This document shows positions 52,014 through 59,516 of a stretch of DNA of 64,000 nucleotides, in pieces. A model generated the notes under the pieces. It was not told the DNA's origin. It was given only the letters and a program-made list of their open reading frames with translations, and searched no databases. A program made the position numbers and the translations under genes. Numbering within the stretch: position 1 is the first letter of the stretch; each line of letters begins with the position of its first letter. This DNA is from Tabrizicola soli. GTDB lineage: Bacteria > Pseudomonadota > Alphaproteobacteria > Rhodobacterales > Rhodobacteraceae. The stretch lies in assembly GCF_015999335.1 (NCBI RefSeq), contig NZ_JAEACP010000004.1, forward strand, positions 124,001-188,000, read 5' to 3'.

Positions 52014-53283
52014 CGGAGGCTTTCAGGTGCTCAAGGATCGCCAGCGGGGACAAGCCCGTCAGGCTGGGAGTGTCATGGGCGGTGCCGTTGCGGATCAGGT
52101 CATGGCCCTGGCCGGTGGCGGTGAGGGTCAGGTCGGCCGGCGCGGGATGGGCGCAGCCCTTGGCGCAGCCGGAGAGGTGGAGGGTCCGGCCTTCGGGCAG
52201 GTGCGGGGCGAGCTGCCGGGCGAGGTTGCGGGTGTCGCCCAGGGCCTGAGGACAGCCGGGGGCCCCGGTGCAGGCCGTGACGCGGAGGACGGGGTCGGCC
52301 GGGTCGGTGATCAGGCCGGGGATGGAAGGAAGGGTCGTCGCGCCGACGAGGAGGAGCATGCGCCAGGGCGTCGGGCGGATTTCGTGGCCGAGGGCGGCGA
52401 GTTGCCGAAGGATCCCGGCGGAGATCTGGCCGAAGGCGAGGGCGACGAGGGCGCCGTCCTCATGGAGGCCGGGGTGCGGTTGCGGCAGCGGATCGGCCGG
52501 GGCGAGGGTGCAGCCGGGGGGAATGGCGCCCTTGGCGACCAGGGCAGCCATGCGGCCACGGCCGTTGGTGATGCCGCCCTGGGCGACGAACCATCCGGCC
52601 ATCGCGATGGCGTCCTCTGCGAGGTCGGTGACGGGCCGGCCGAGCGGGTGGCCCTCGGGGCGGAGGATCAGGCACCCGTCCGCGGCCCGTTCGACGCGGA
52701 TGTCGACCGAGGCTTGCGTCAGGACCGGACGCGGGCCGGTGTCGAGGGCGAAGCCGAACTTGCCGGGGAGGCGGGGCATCCGTGCGAGAGCAGCGGTCAG
52801 GGTGGCGGCGAGGGCGTCGGTGTCGTCGTACGCCTGGCTGGCCGGGTGCCCCCCTCCCCCATCCCCTCCCCACGGGGGGGAGGGGAGGCGTGGGGCATCG
52901 GCGTTGCGCGGGACGGGCGGCGTGTTCGGCTCCTTTCCCCCTGTGTGTGGGAGGGATGGGGTGGTGGGGCCGGTCCGGAACGGGGTGACGATCAGGTTCC
53001 GCAGCGACTCCGTTTCGATGTCGGGGTCGATGAGGCCCTGGGCGCGGAGGTCCTCGATGAGGCGGGGGTGGCTGGCCTCGGTCACGCCGCGCAGTTGCAG
53101 GTTGGCGCGGGCGGAGAGGTCGATGATGCCGTTGCCGTGGCTCTGGGCGGCTTGCGCGATGGCCTCGGCCTGCGCGGGGGTGAGGCGACCCATTGGCGGG
53201 CGGATGCGGGTGACGAGGCCGTCGCCGGACAGCATCGGGCGCAGGGCTCCGGGGCACCAGCCCTTGATGTCCCAGGCGGTCAT
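51997..53283 (-). CDS. cobG: Precorrin-3B synthase (sirohaem/[4Fe-4S] monooxygenase) with in-frame repeat insertion
   Basis: Oxygen-dependent hydroxylation and lactone formation on precorrin-3A, the step that defines the aerobic route. 428 residues, related to sulfite/nitrite reductases. WCPGALRPMLSGDGLVTRIR starts it, LSARANLQLRGV is the NirA-type block, and VTACTGAPGCPQALGDTRNL with LHLSGCAKGCAHP gives the four Cys that hold the cluster next to sirohaem. Residues about 103-150, rich in Pro and Gly and starting TGPTTPSLPHTGG, are encoded by a family B repeat (52848-52970) placed between RNLIVTPF and DDTDALAATL. The insertion is in frame and all cluster ligands remain. Confidence 0.93.
   Translation of the reverse strand: MTAWDIKGWCPGALRPMLSGDGLVTRIRPPMGRLTPAQAEAIAQAAQSHGNGIIDLSARANLQLRGVTEASHPRLIEDLRAQGLIDPDIETESLRNLIVTPFRTGPTTPSLPHTGGKEPNTPPVPRNADAPRLPSPPWGGDGGGGHPASQAYDDTDALAATLTAALARMPRLPGKFGFALDTGPRPVLTQASVDIRVERAADGCLILRPEGHPLGRPVTDLAEDAIAMAGWFVAQGGITNGRGRMAALVAKGAIPPGCTLAPADPLPQPHPGLHEDGALVALAFGQISAGILRQLAALGHEIRPTPWRMLLLVGATTLPSIPGLITDPADPVLRVTACTGAPGCPQALGDTRNLARQLAPHLPEGRTLHLSGCAKGCAHPAPADLTLTATGQGHDLIRNGTAHDTPSLTGLSPLAILEHLKASDAPHL
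52848..52970. repeat. Family B terminal-inverted-repeat element inside cobG
   Basis: 123 bp. Left end GCCCCCCTCCCCCATCCCCT (52848-52867) and right end AGGGATGGGGTGGTGGGGC (52952-52970) are inverted with a few mismatches. The left end agrees with that of the cobN copy at 25 of the first 26 bases. It has no stop codon in the cobG frame. Confidence 0.87.
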
Positions 53284-53334
53284 GCGGCGGTTCTCCCGGT
53301 TGGGGCGGTTATGATGATGGGCGCTTCGCGCAAG

Positions 53335-53402
53335 CCTTTTGTCTCGCCTCTGGCCTGCGGCCAACCGGCTCGGCGAGAATGAGTATTTGGGCCAAGAGGA
53401 AG
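53335..53402. repeat. Intergenic hairpin and GAGTATTT motif between cobG and cobN
   Basis: CTGGCCTGCGGCCAA-type hairpin at 53350-53364 is followed by GAGTATTTGGGCCAAGAGGA (53381-53400), which differs at one base from the motif at 12977-12996. The gap of 127 bases is otherwise featureless. Confidence 0.55.
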
Positions 53403-53410
53403 CCGCAGGG

Positions 53411-56400
53411 TCATGCCACACCGTCCAGTGTCGCGGCGATGGAGTTGCGGCGGGTGAGCCAGAGGCCGGCGTCGCGGAGGCGGCGGAAGAGATCTTCCAT
53501 CGCGGCGAGGGCGGCGGGATTCTCGCGGGCGAGGAAGTCGCGGACGTCGTCGCGGCCGAGCGTGGCCTCGTGGTAGAGGTCGAAAAGGTGCGGCGGCACG
53601 ACCTGCGCGAGATGCGCGAAGGCGGCCATGTGGTCGAGGGTCGCGGCGATCTCGGCTCCGCCGCGGAAGCCGTGGTTCATCATGCCCCGCGCCCAGTCGG
53701 GATTGGCGGCGCGGGCACGGACGACGCGGGCGATCTCCTCGGTAAGCGTCCGGGCATGGGGGCTCTCCGGCCTTGTGGCGTCGAGGTGGTAGAGCGTGGG
53801 TCTGGCGCCGCCCAGTTTGGCAACGGCGGCGGCGAACCCGGCTTCGTGCGCGGCGTAGTCGGCGGCGATCAGGACGTCGGTCTCGGGCAGGTCCTGGGCG
53901 TGGACGAAGGCTTGGGCGGAGAGGACGCGTTGTTCCAGGGCGGCGCGGGCCTCGGTGGACTGGCCATCGGGGCCGATGGCCCAGGCGGAGGCATCGAGCC
54001 AGGCTTCGCCCGCCGCCTGGCGCGCTTCCTCGGTGAATGTGTCGGCGGCAGTCCCCATGCCAAGGCCATAAAGGCCGGGACGGGGGCCGAAGACGCGGGC
54101 CTGACGGGAAATGTAGGGGTTGTCCTCGGGGGCTTCGTCCCGGGTTGAAAGGGCTTCGGCCCCGGCTTCGAACAGCTGCGCAAGGCCGGGGAAGACGTCG
54201 CGGAAGAGGCCGGAGACGCGGAGGGTGACGTCGATCCTGGGCCGGCCAAGGAGGGCAAGCGGCAGGATCTCGACGCCCGAGACGCGGGCGGAGCCGTCGT
54301 CCCATTTCGGCGCGAGGCCGGCAAGGTGGAGCGCCATGGCGAATTCCTCGCCGGCGGTGCGCATGGTGGCGCTGCCCCAGAGGTCGACCACCAGCCCGCG
54401 CGGATAGTCGCCGTGGTCCTGCAGATGGCGGCGGATCAGTTCCTCGGCCAGCTTCACCCCCTGCGCATGGGCATTGCGCGAGGGCACGGCGCGGGGATCG
54501 ACGGAGAAGAGGTTGCGGCCGGTGGGCAGCACGTCGGAGCGGCCCCGGTTGGGGGATCCCGCAGGGCCGGGGGCGACCTTCCGGCCGTCCAGGGCGGCAA
54601 GGAGGCCGGCGCGTTCACCTTCTCCTGCCCCGAAGATGTGCAGGCCCTGGCCGAACTGGCTTTCCTTCAGGTCGCAGACGAAGCGGTCGATCCGGGTGAT
54701 CGCCTCGGCCGGGGTGGCATCGGCGGCGAGGCCGAGGTCGGCGGCGACGCCGGAGGCGCTGGCCTCGTCGCGGATGCTGGCGATCAGCCGGGTGCGCCGG
54801 GCGGGGTCGAGGCCGTCGGCGGTGGAATATTCGTCGAGCAGGCGTTCGAGGCGCTGCAACTCGGGTGGGACCTCGCTGGCCTGCATCGGCGGCGGCAAGT
54901 GGCCGAGGGTGACGGCGCCGATCCGGCGCTTGGCCTGGGCGGCCTCGCCGGGATCGTTGACGATGAAGGGGTAGATCACCGGCAGGGGGCCGACCAGCGC
55001 CTCGGGCCAGCAGGTTTCCGACAGGGCGACGGATTTGCCCGGCAGCCATTCCAGCGTGCCATGGGCGCCCATGTGGATCAGCGCATGGAGGCGCTGGGAG
55101 CGGAGCCAGAGGTAGAAGGCGACATAGGCGTGGCGCGGGGTGCGGGAGAGGTCGTGGTAGTCGCTGTCCCGTGTCGCAACCTCGCCGCGCTCGGGTTGCA
55201 GGGCGATGAGGGCGTTGCCGCGCCGGGTGGCGAGGAAGTGGAAGGCGCCGTCCTTGACCGAAGGGTCGGAGGCCGGCTCACCCCAGGCCTGCGCGAGGTC
55301 CTGGCGCAGGGGTTCCGGCAGGGTGTCCAGCGCCGTGAGGTAGTCGCAGAGCGGCCAGGCGAGGGTTTCGGTCAGCGCTGCGGGCAGCGCGGTGCCTTCG
55401 GTGACATGGTAGCCCTCGGCGGCGAGGGTGATCATGAGCGCCTCGGTCGAGGCCAGCGCGTCAAGACCGACGGCATGCGCGATCTGGTGCGCCCGGCCGG
55501 GATAGGTGGAAAGAATGACGGCCAGTTGCCGCTCGGCCGCCGGGGTGGCGGCGAGGCGGTGCCAGTGCTTCACGCGATCGACCACGGCTTTGATGCGGCC
55601 GGGGTCGGAACGATGGGCAAAGCGGGAAAACTGCAGCTCGGGGTGGCGCCTGCCGGGAGACTTGTGGCTGATCAGCCCGGCAAGAAGGCGGCCGTCGACC
55701 TCGGGCAGGACGACATGCATGGCAAGGTCGGCGGGCGAGAGGCCACGGTCGGAGTCCAGCCAGTCGCGGCGGCGGGCGGTGGAGAGGGCGGCCTGGAACA
55801 CCGGGCAGGCGGCGGCGTCGAAGGGGGTGGAGCCGTCGTCGGCGCGGGCCGAGAAGGCGGTGGCGTTGATGATCGCCACCGGCGGATTCCGCACCAGGTG
55901 GGCCGAGAGCCAGTCGGCGACGCCGGGGGCCTTGAGGCTGGGGGCGAAGGCGCCATAGGCCGCGAAGCCCTCGGCGCGCAGCGCGTGGATCAGCGCGTCG
56001 ACCGGGTCGGTGTCGCCCGAGGTGAGGTAGCTGCGGTAGAAGGTGACAAGAACCGGGCCTTCGGGTTGCGGCCCCCCGCCCCCATCCCCTCCCCACAGAA
56101 GGGGATGGGGGGAGGCGTTTGGATGGGTCTGCGGCGTCGGATAGGCTGTAAGGTCGGAGGCTTGCCGCCTCCCCTCCCCCTCTGTGGGGAGGGGATGGGG
56201 GTGGGGGGCATCCGGCGCGGGGATCACGCCCTGGTCGGGGTCGTAGAAGCCCATCTGCGGCACGGTCTTGTCGCCTGCGACGGGCGCCACGTAGATCCCC
56301 GCCGCCAGCGCCAGTTGCGCCAGCGCGGCATGGGCGGCGACCGCACCCCCCTCGTCACACAGCGCCTGCAACCGGCGCAGGGTGGAAACCGGAAGCGTGG

Positions 56401-56794
56401 AGAGCTGGTCGAGGCGCGGGTCGGGGCGGCCGTCGGCGGGAAGGATCGCGAGCGCGGTGCCCTGGCGGCGGGCGAGGTCCTGCAGCGTGGCGAGGCCGTA
56501 GGGCCAATAGGCCTCGCCCCCGATCAGGCGGACGAGGATGGCTTTCGCGTCGGAGAGGGTGCGTTCGACATAGGTGTCGACCGAGATCGGGTGCTTCAGC
56601 GCGACGATGTTGGCGAGACGCAAGGTAGGATGGGTGACACCACCCGCCCTGCGCAGGCGCTCATACCCCGCCGCAAAGGCGCCGAGGTCGCTGTCGGACA
56701 GGGAAAGCACCACCAGCTCGGCCGGGTCCTGGGCCAGGTCGAACGGCGTTTCGGTTTCCTCGAGCCCATGGCTTTCGCGGAAGACGACGTGCAT
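53411..56794 (-). CDS. cobN: Cobaltochelatase subunit CobN with in-frame repeat insertion
   Basis: Large porphyrinoid-binding subunit of the ATP-dependent chelatase that inserts cobalt into hydrogenobyrinate a,c-diamide, together with CobS and CobT (not in the window). 1,127 residues. Family blocks include SVDTYVERTLSDAKAILVRL with GGEAYWPYGL, VLVTFYRSYLTSGDTDPVDA, ALIHMGAHGTLEWLPGKSVA with the conserved His, and NPDWARGMMNHGFRGGAEIA. Residues about 195-246 are Pro/Gly/His-rich and come from the family B element at 56071-56209, between FYDPDQGVIPAPD and GPVLVTFYRS, two blocks normally close together. ATG 56794 starts MHVVFRES. It is 106 bases after cobW in the riboswitch-2 operon. Confidence 0.95.
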   Translation of the reverse strand: MHVVFRESHGLEETETPFDLAQDPAELVVLSLSDSDLGAFAAGYERLRRAGGVTHPTLRLANIVALKHPISVDTYVERTLSDAKAILVRLIGGEAYWPYGLATLQDLARRQGTALAILPADGRPDPRLDQLSTLPVSTLRRLQALCDEGGAVAAHAALAQLALAAGIYVAPVAGDKTVPQMGFYDPDQGVIPAPDAPHPHPLPTEGEGRRQASDLTAYPTPQTHPNASPHPLLWGGDGGGGPQPEGPVLVTFYRSYLTSGDTDPVDALIHALRAEGFAAYGAFAPSLKAPGVADWLSAHLVRNPPVAIINATAFSARADDGSTPFDAAACPVFQAALSTARRRDWLDSDRGLSPADLAMHVVLPEVDGRLLAGLISHKSPGRRHPELQFSRFAHRSDPGRIKAVVDRVKHWHRLAATPAAERQLAVILSTYPGRAHQIAHAVGLDALASTEALMITLAAEGYHVTEGTALPAALTETLAWPLCDYLTALDTLPEPLRQDLAQAWGEPASDPSVKDGAFHFLATRRGNALIALQPERGEVATRDSDYHDLSRTPRHAYVAFYLWLRSQRLHALIHMGAHGTLEWLPGKSVALSETCWPEALVGPLPVIYPFIVNDPGEAAQAKRRIGAVTLGHLPPPMQASEVPPELQRLERLLDEYSTADGLDPARRTRLIASIRDEASASGVAADLGLAADATPAEAITRIDRFVCDLKESQFGQGLHIFGAGEGERAGLLAALDGRKVAPGPAGSPNRGRSDVLPTGRNLFSVDPRAVPSRNAHAQGVKLAEELIRRHLQDHGDYPRGLVVDLWGSATMRTAGEEFAMALHLAGLAPKWDDGSARVSGVEILPLALLGRPRIDVTLRVSGLFRDVFPGLAQLFEAGAEALSTRDEAPEDNPYISRQARVFGPRPGLYGLGMGTAADTFTEEARQAAGEAWLDASAWAIGPDGQSTEARAALEQRVLSAQAFVHAQDLPETDVLIAADYAAHEAGFAAAVAKLGGARPTLYHLDATRPESPHARTLTEEIARVVRARAANPDWARGMMNHGFRGGAEIAATLDHMAAFAHLAQVVPPHLFDLYHEATLGRDDVRDFLARENPAALAAMEDLFRRLRDAGLWLTRRNSIAATLDGVA
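56071..56209. repeat. Family B terminal-inverted-repeat element inside cobN
   Basis: The best-preserved copy, 139 bp. The 29-base left end (56071-56099) and right end (56181-56209) are inverted copies matching at 28 of 29 positions. The G-rich strand of each end has four runs of 4-6 G separated by 1-2 bases (GGGGAGGGGATGGGGG), a G-quadruplex pattern. Inner bases 56100-56180 are not conserved with other copies. Confidence 0.92.
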
Positions 56795-56816
56795 GGGTCA
56801 CATCCTCCGGAAGAAT

Positions 56817-56884
56817 GCATCCCCCCACCCCTGCCTTCCCCCACGGCGGGGGGAGGGAGGCGCCAGGCGGCCAGGGGTGGGGAA
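56817..56884. repeat. Short family B-like element between cobN and cobW
   Basis: ATCCCCCCACCCCTGCC at the left and GGCCAGGGGTGGGGA at the right are inverted, around an inner hairpin CTTCCCCC/GGGGGGAGGG. About 68 bp, in the 106-base cobW-cobN gap. Confidence 0.8.
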
Positions 56885-56900
56885 AAGGCGGATCACGGTT

Positions 56901-57935
56901 TCAGGCCCCCAGGACCTTGCGAATCGCGGCTTCGTCAATGTCGTCATGCTCGGCGATCACCACCAGCTGCGAACGGCGCGGCGCGGCACCCCAGGGCTTG
57001 TCGAACTGCATCCGCACCCGGTCGCCGACGGCCTGGACCAGCAGGCGCAGGGGCTTGCCCGCGACCGCGACATGGCCCTTGACCCGCAGGACCCGCTGCT
57101 CGCGCGCAAGGCGCTGGATGGCGGCGGCCAGGGTCTCGGGGTCGGCGATCTCCGGCAGGTCGATGACCGCGGAGTCGAAGTCGTCATGCTCGTGGTCGTC
57201 GGCCCCGTCGTGGTGCGAGGGGCGCGCGGCGAGGTCGTCCTCGGCGGCGGCGGCAAGGCCCAGGACGACGCGCGGGTCGATGACGCCTTCGGTCATCGGC
57301 AGCATCGGGACCGGCCGGTTCAGCTCCGCCGCGATGACTTCCCTGGCGGCGGCGAGGCCCGCGTCCCCGGCGAGGTCGGCCTTGGAGAGAAGGATCAGGT
57401 CGGCGCAGAGGATCTGGTCCTCGAAGACCTCCGACAGCGGGGTTTCGTGGTCGAGGCTGGGATCGGCGGCGCGTTGAGCCTCGACCGCATCGACGTCGGG
57501 GGCGAAGCGGCCGGCGGCCACCGCCTCGGCATCGGCGAGCGCGATGACGCCGTCGACGGTGATGCGGCTGCGGATCGCGGGCCAGTCGAAGGCTTTCAGG
57601 AGCGGCTTCGGCAGGGCCAGGCCCGAAGTCTCGATCAGGATGTGGTCGGGGCGCTGGGGCATGGCCATCAGGCTTTCGATGGTCGGGATGAAATCATCGG
57701 CGACGGTGCAGCAGATGCAGCCGTTGGCAAGCTCGACGATGTTCTCCTCGGGGCAGTTCTCGTCGGCGCAGGATTTCAGGATGTCGCCGTCGACGCCCAC
57801 GGTGCCGAACTCGTTGACCAGGATCGCAAGGCGCTTGCCCTGGGGGTTCTGCATCAGGTGGCGGATCAGCGTGGTCTTTCCCGATCCGAGGAAGCCGGTG
57901 ATCACGGTCACGGGGATTTTGGTCAGGTCGGTCAT
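56901..57935 (-). CDS. cobW: CobW GTPase, metal chaperone of cobalamin synthesis
   Basis: G3E-family GTPase thought to deliver Co2+ to the CobNST chelatase. 344 residues: Walker A ITGFLGSGKTTLIRHLMQ, the metal site NGCICCTVADD (CxCC), ILIETSGLALPKPLL, and LSKADL as the guanine motif. A His/Asp-rich linker, SHHDGADDHEHDDFD (about residue 240), and the CobW C-terminal domain follow. ATG 57935 overlaps the DUF1636 stop. Confidence 0.95.
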   Translation of the reverse strand: MTDLTKIPVTVITGFLGSGKTTLIRHLMQNPQGKRLAILVNEFGTVGVDGDILKSCADENCPEENIVELANGCICCTVADDFIPTIESLMAMPQRPDHILIETSGLALPKPLLKAFDWPAIRSRITVDGVIALADAEAVAAGRFAPDVDAVEAQRAADPSLDHETPLSEVFEDQILCADLILLSKADLAGDAGLAAAREVIAAELNRPVPMLPMTEGVIDPRVVLGLAAAAEDDLAARPSHHDGADDHEHDDFDSAVIDLPEIADPETLAAAIQRLAREQRVLRVKGHVAVAGKPLRLLVQAVGDRVRMQFDKPWGAAPRRSQLVVIAEHDDIDEAAIRKVLGA

Positions 57936-58291
57936 GGGGCCTCCAGGGGCGGGATGCGCGCGATGCTTTGCTTGCGGAAGACGGTCGGACGATCGCGCCA
58001 GGGGACGATCCCGTCCGGGCTGGCCGCGTATTTCCCCGCGCCATCCAGGATCGCAGAGACGTCGTCAAGGGTGAGACGGCCGTAGACATAGGCCCAGGCG
58101 CCGGGCTTGGACAGCGAGACGGCGCAGCCGGTATTGCAGGCGGACAGGCACTCGACCCCGACGATGCGCACACCCTCGGGCAGCTCGGCAGCCGTCAGCG
58201 CGGCGTGCAGCCTCGCGCCAGGGGGCACATCGCCCTCAGGCACCGGCTCGCCGGCCTTGCAGGTGGTGCAGACATGTAGGGTCGCGCCCAT
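57932..58291 (-). CDS. DUF1636 ferredoxin-like protein next to cobW
   Basis: 119 residues with four conserved Cys in two pairs, HVCTTCKAGE near the N-terminus and VECLSACNTGCAVSLS in the middle, a thioredoxin-like [2Fe-2S] or metal-binding pattern. DUF1636 genes accompany cobalamin genes widely, but their role is not known; metal delivery or electron transfer are the usual guesses. ATG 58291 is the start that yields the Cys motif at residue 8. First gene after riboswitch 2; a second member is partly seen at 63796. Confidence 0.88.
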   Translation of the reverse strand: MGATLHVCTTCKAGEPVPEGDVPPGARLHAALTAAELPEGVRIVGVECLSACNTGCAVSLSKPGAWAYVYGRLTLDDVSAILDGAGKYAASPDGIVPWRDRPTVFRKQSIARIPPLEAP

Positions 58292-58387
58292 TGCAGCCTT
58301 CCAGTGGCGTCGGGGGCATGGGCCAGCAAAGGCGTCCTTCGCCTTTACCCGGTCGCGGTACACCCCGTCCGCCGGTTCATCCTATGC

Positions 58388-58565
58388 GCTGGCAGGTCTC
58401 CCGGCTTGCGGATACGGGGCTTGTCCCCACGGCCCCCGCCTTCCCGACCCTGGCGGGTCAGTGGCCATGGAACCTCTCCGGTCACGGTCGCGGGGGCGGC
58501 TGCTTGGGGTCGTTTCCGACCTGTCACATTCCCTCTTCGCCTGTCATAAACAGGAACCAGCGCAA
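58388..58565 (-). ncRNA. Cobalamin riboswitch 2 (upstream of DUF1636-cobW-cobN)
   Basis: On the minus strand it reads GGTTCCTG, GAGGGAATGTGACAGGT, GCCGCCCCCGCGACCGT, CCACTG...GGGAAGGC, and the B12 box AGCCGGGAGACCTGCC. It ends about 97 bases before the DUF1636 start. High AdoCbl should reduce DUF1636-cobW-cobN and perhaps the genes downstream to cobJ. Confidence 0.92.
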
Positions 58566-58613
58566 GGTTCACCTGAGCCATGCACCCCCCTCTTGTCAAG
58601 GACGCGACCGACC

Positions 58614-59249
58614 ATGACCGAAGCTGATGCGACACAAGACACCGAAGCCGAGCTGGCCCGGCATGCGCATAAGATGGCCAAGAAGAAGGCCGCGCGGGAC
58701 AAGATCATGGCCGGGAAGGAAGGCGAGAAGGGGCTGATCATCGTCCATACCGGCGCGGGGAAGGGCAAGTCCTCGTCGGGATTCGGGATGATCCTGCGCT
58801 CGATCGCGCACGGAATGCCCTGCGCGGTGGTGCAGTTCATCAAGGGCGCCTGGGACACCGGCGAGCGGCGGCTGATCACCACCCATTTCAGCGATCTCTG
58901 CCAGTTCCACGCGATGGGCGAGGGTTTCACCTGGGAGACGCAGGACAAGACCCGCGACATCGCGGCGGCGCGGGCGGGCTGGGGAAAGGCCAAGGAGCTG
59001 ATCCGGAACCCGGAGATCAGGATGGTGTTGTTGGACGAGATCAACATCGCGCTGCGCTACGACTATCTGGACATCGGCGAGGTGCTGGAGTTCCTGACGA
59101 CCGAGAAACCGCCCCTGACCCATGTGGTCCTGACCGGGCGGAATGCGAAGGAAGAGCTGATCGAGGCGGCGGATCTGGTGACCGAGATGACGCTGGTCAA
59201 GCATCCGTTCCGCGCAGGGATCAAGGGCCAGCCGGGGGTGGAGTTCTGA
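58614..59249 (+). CDS. cobO: Cob(I)yrinic acid a,c-diamide adenosyltransferase
   Basis: Attaches the 5'-deoxyadenosyl group to the reduced cobalt, CobO/CobA/BtuR family. 211 residues: VHTGAGKGKSSSGFGMILRS is the unusual P-loop of the family, PCAVVQFIKGAWDTGERRL follows, MVLLDEINIALRYDYLD contains the Walker B-like acid, and LTGRNAKEELIEAADLVTEM is the C-terminal block. ATG 58614 is the only start giving the family N-terminus. It is divergent from the riboswitch operon, and its promoter lies in the 322-base gap that contains riboswitch 2 on the other strand. Confidence 0.95.
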   Translation: MTEADATQDTEAELARHAHKMAKKKAARDKIMAGKEGEKGLIIVHTGAGKGKSSSGFGMILRSIAHGMPCAVVQFIKGAWDTGERRLITTHFSDLCQFHAMGEGFTWETQDKTRDIAAARAGWGKAKELIRNPEIRMVLLDEINIALRYDYLDIGEVLEFLTTEKPPLTHVVLTGRNAKEELIEAADLVTEMTLVKHPFRAGIKGQPGVEF

Positions 59250-59320
59250 GGGCTTCCGGTATGGACAAGGGTGGGCCGGAGGCATCAAGCTCGGCCAGAC
59301 TTGGACAAGGAGGGATCGGG

Positions 59321-59464
59321 ATGCGGAAGACGGGTCTGGTGGCGGTCATGGCGCTGCTGACGCTGGCGACGGCGGCTTGTGCGCCGCTGGTCGTGGGCGG
59401 CGCGGCGGCGGTGGTCGCGGATGAGGCGATCGAGCAGGAGAAGGGCGGCGACGGGCTGTTCTGA
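59321..59464 (+). CDS. Small lipoprotein (47 residues)
   Basis: MRKTGLVAVMALLTLATAAC is a lipoprotein signal with the lipobox Cys at position 20; only APLVVGGAAAVVADEAIEQEK and a short tail follow, a hydrophobic Gly/Ala stretch and acidic end. AAGGAGG is nine bases upstream of ATG 59321. Such short Rhodobacterales envelope lipoproteins have no known function; no role in B12 synthesis can be claimed from its place between cobO and cobQ. Confidence 0.75.
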   Translation: MRKTGLVAVMALLTLATAACAPLVVGGAAAVVADEAIEQEKGGDGLF

Positions 59465-59516
59465 GCATTGGAGCGGGGTGGGCGATATTGCCCGCCCTGC
59501 GCCTGCACCGGGCGGT

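Noticed and set aside
53335-53364. Third riboswitch in the cobG-cobN gap
   Set aside because: No B12-box (GCCAGGAGACC type) or other conserved segment is present; only a short hairpin and a dispersed motif.
5719-56884. Idea that the intragenic repeats are a CRISPR or protein-level tandem repeat
   Set aside because: Copies are inverted-repeat elements at separate loci with unrelated inner sequence; there are no regular spacers or tandem units.
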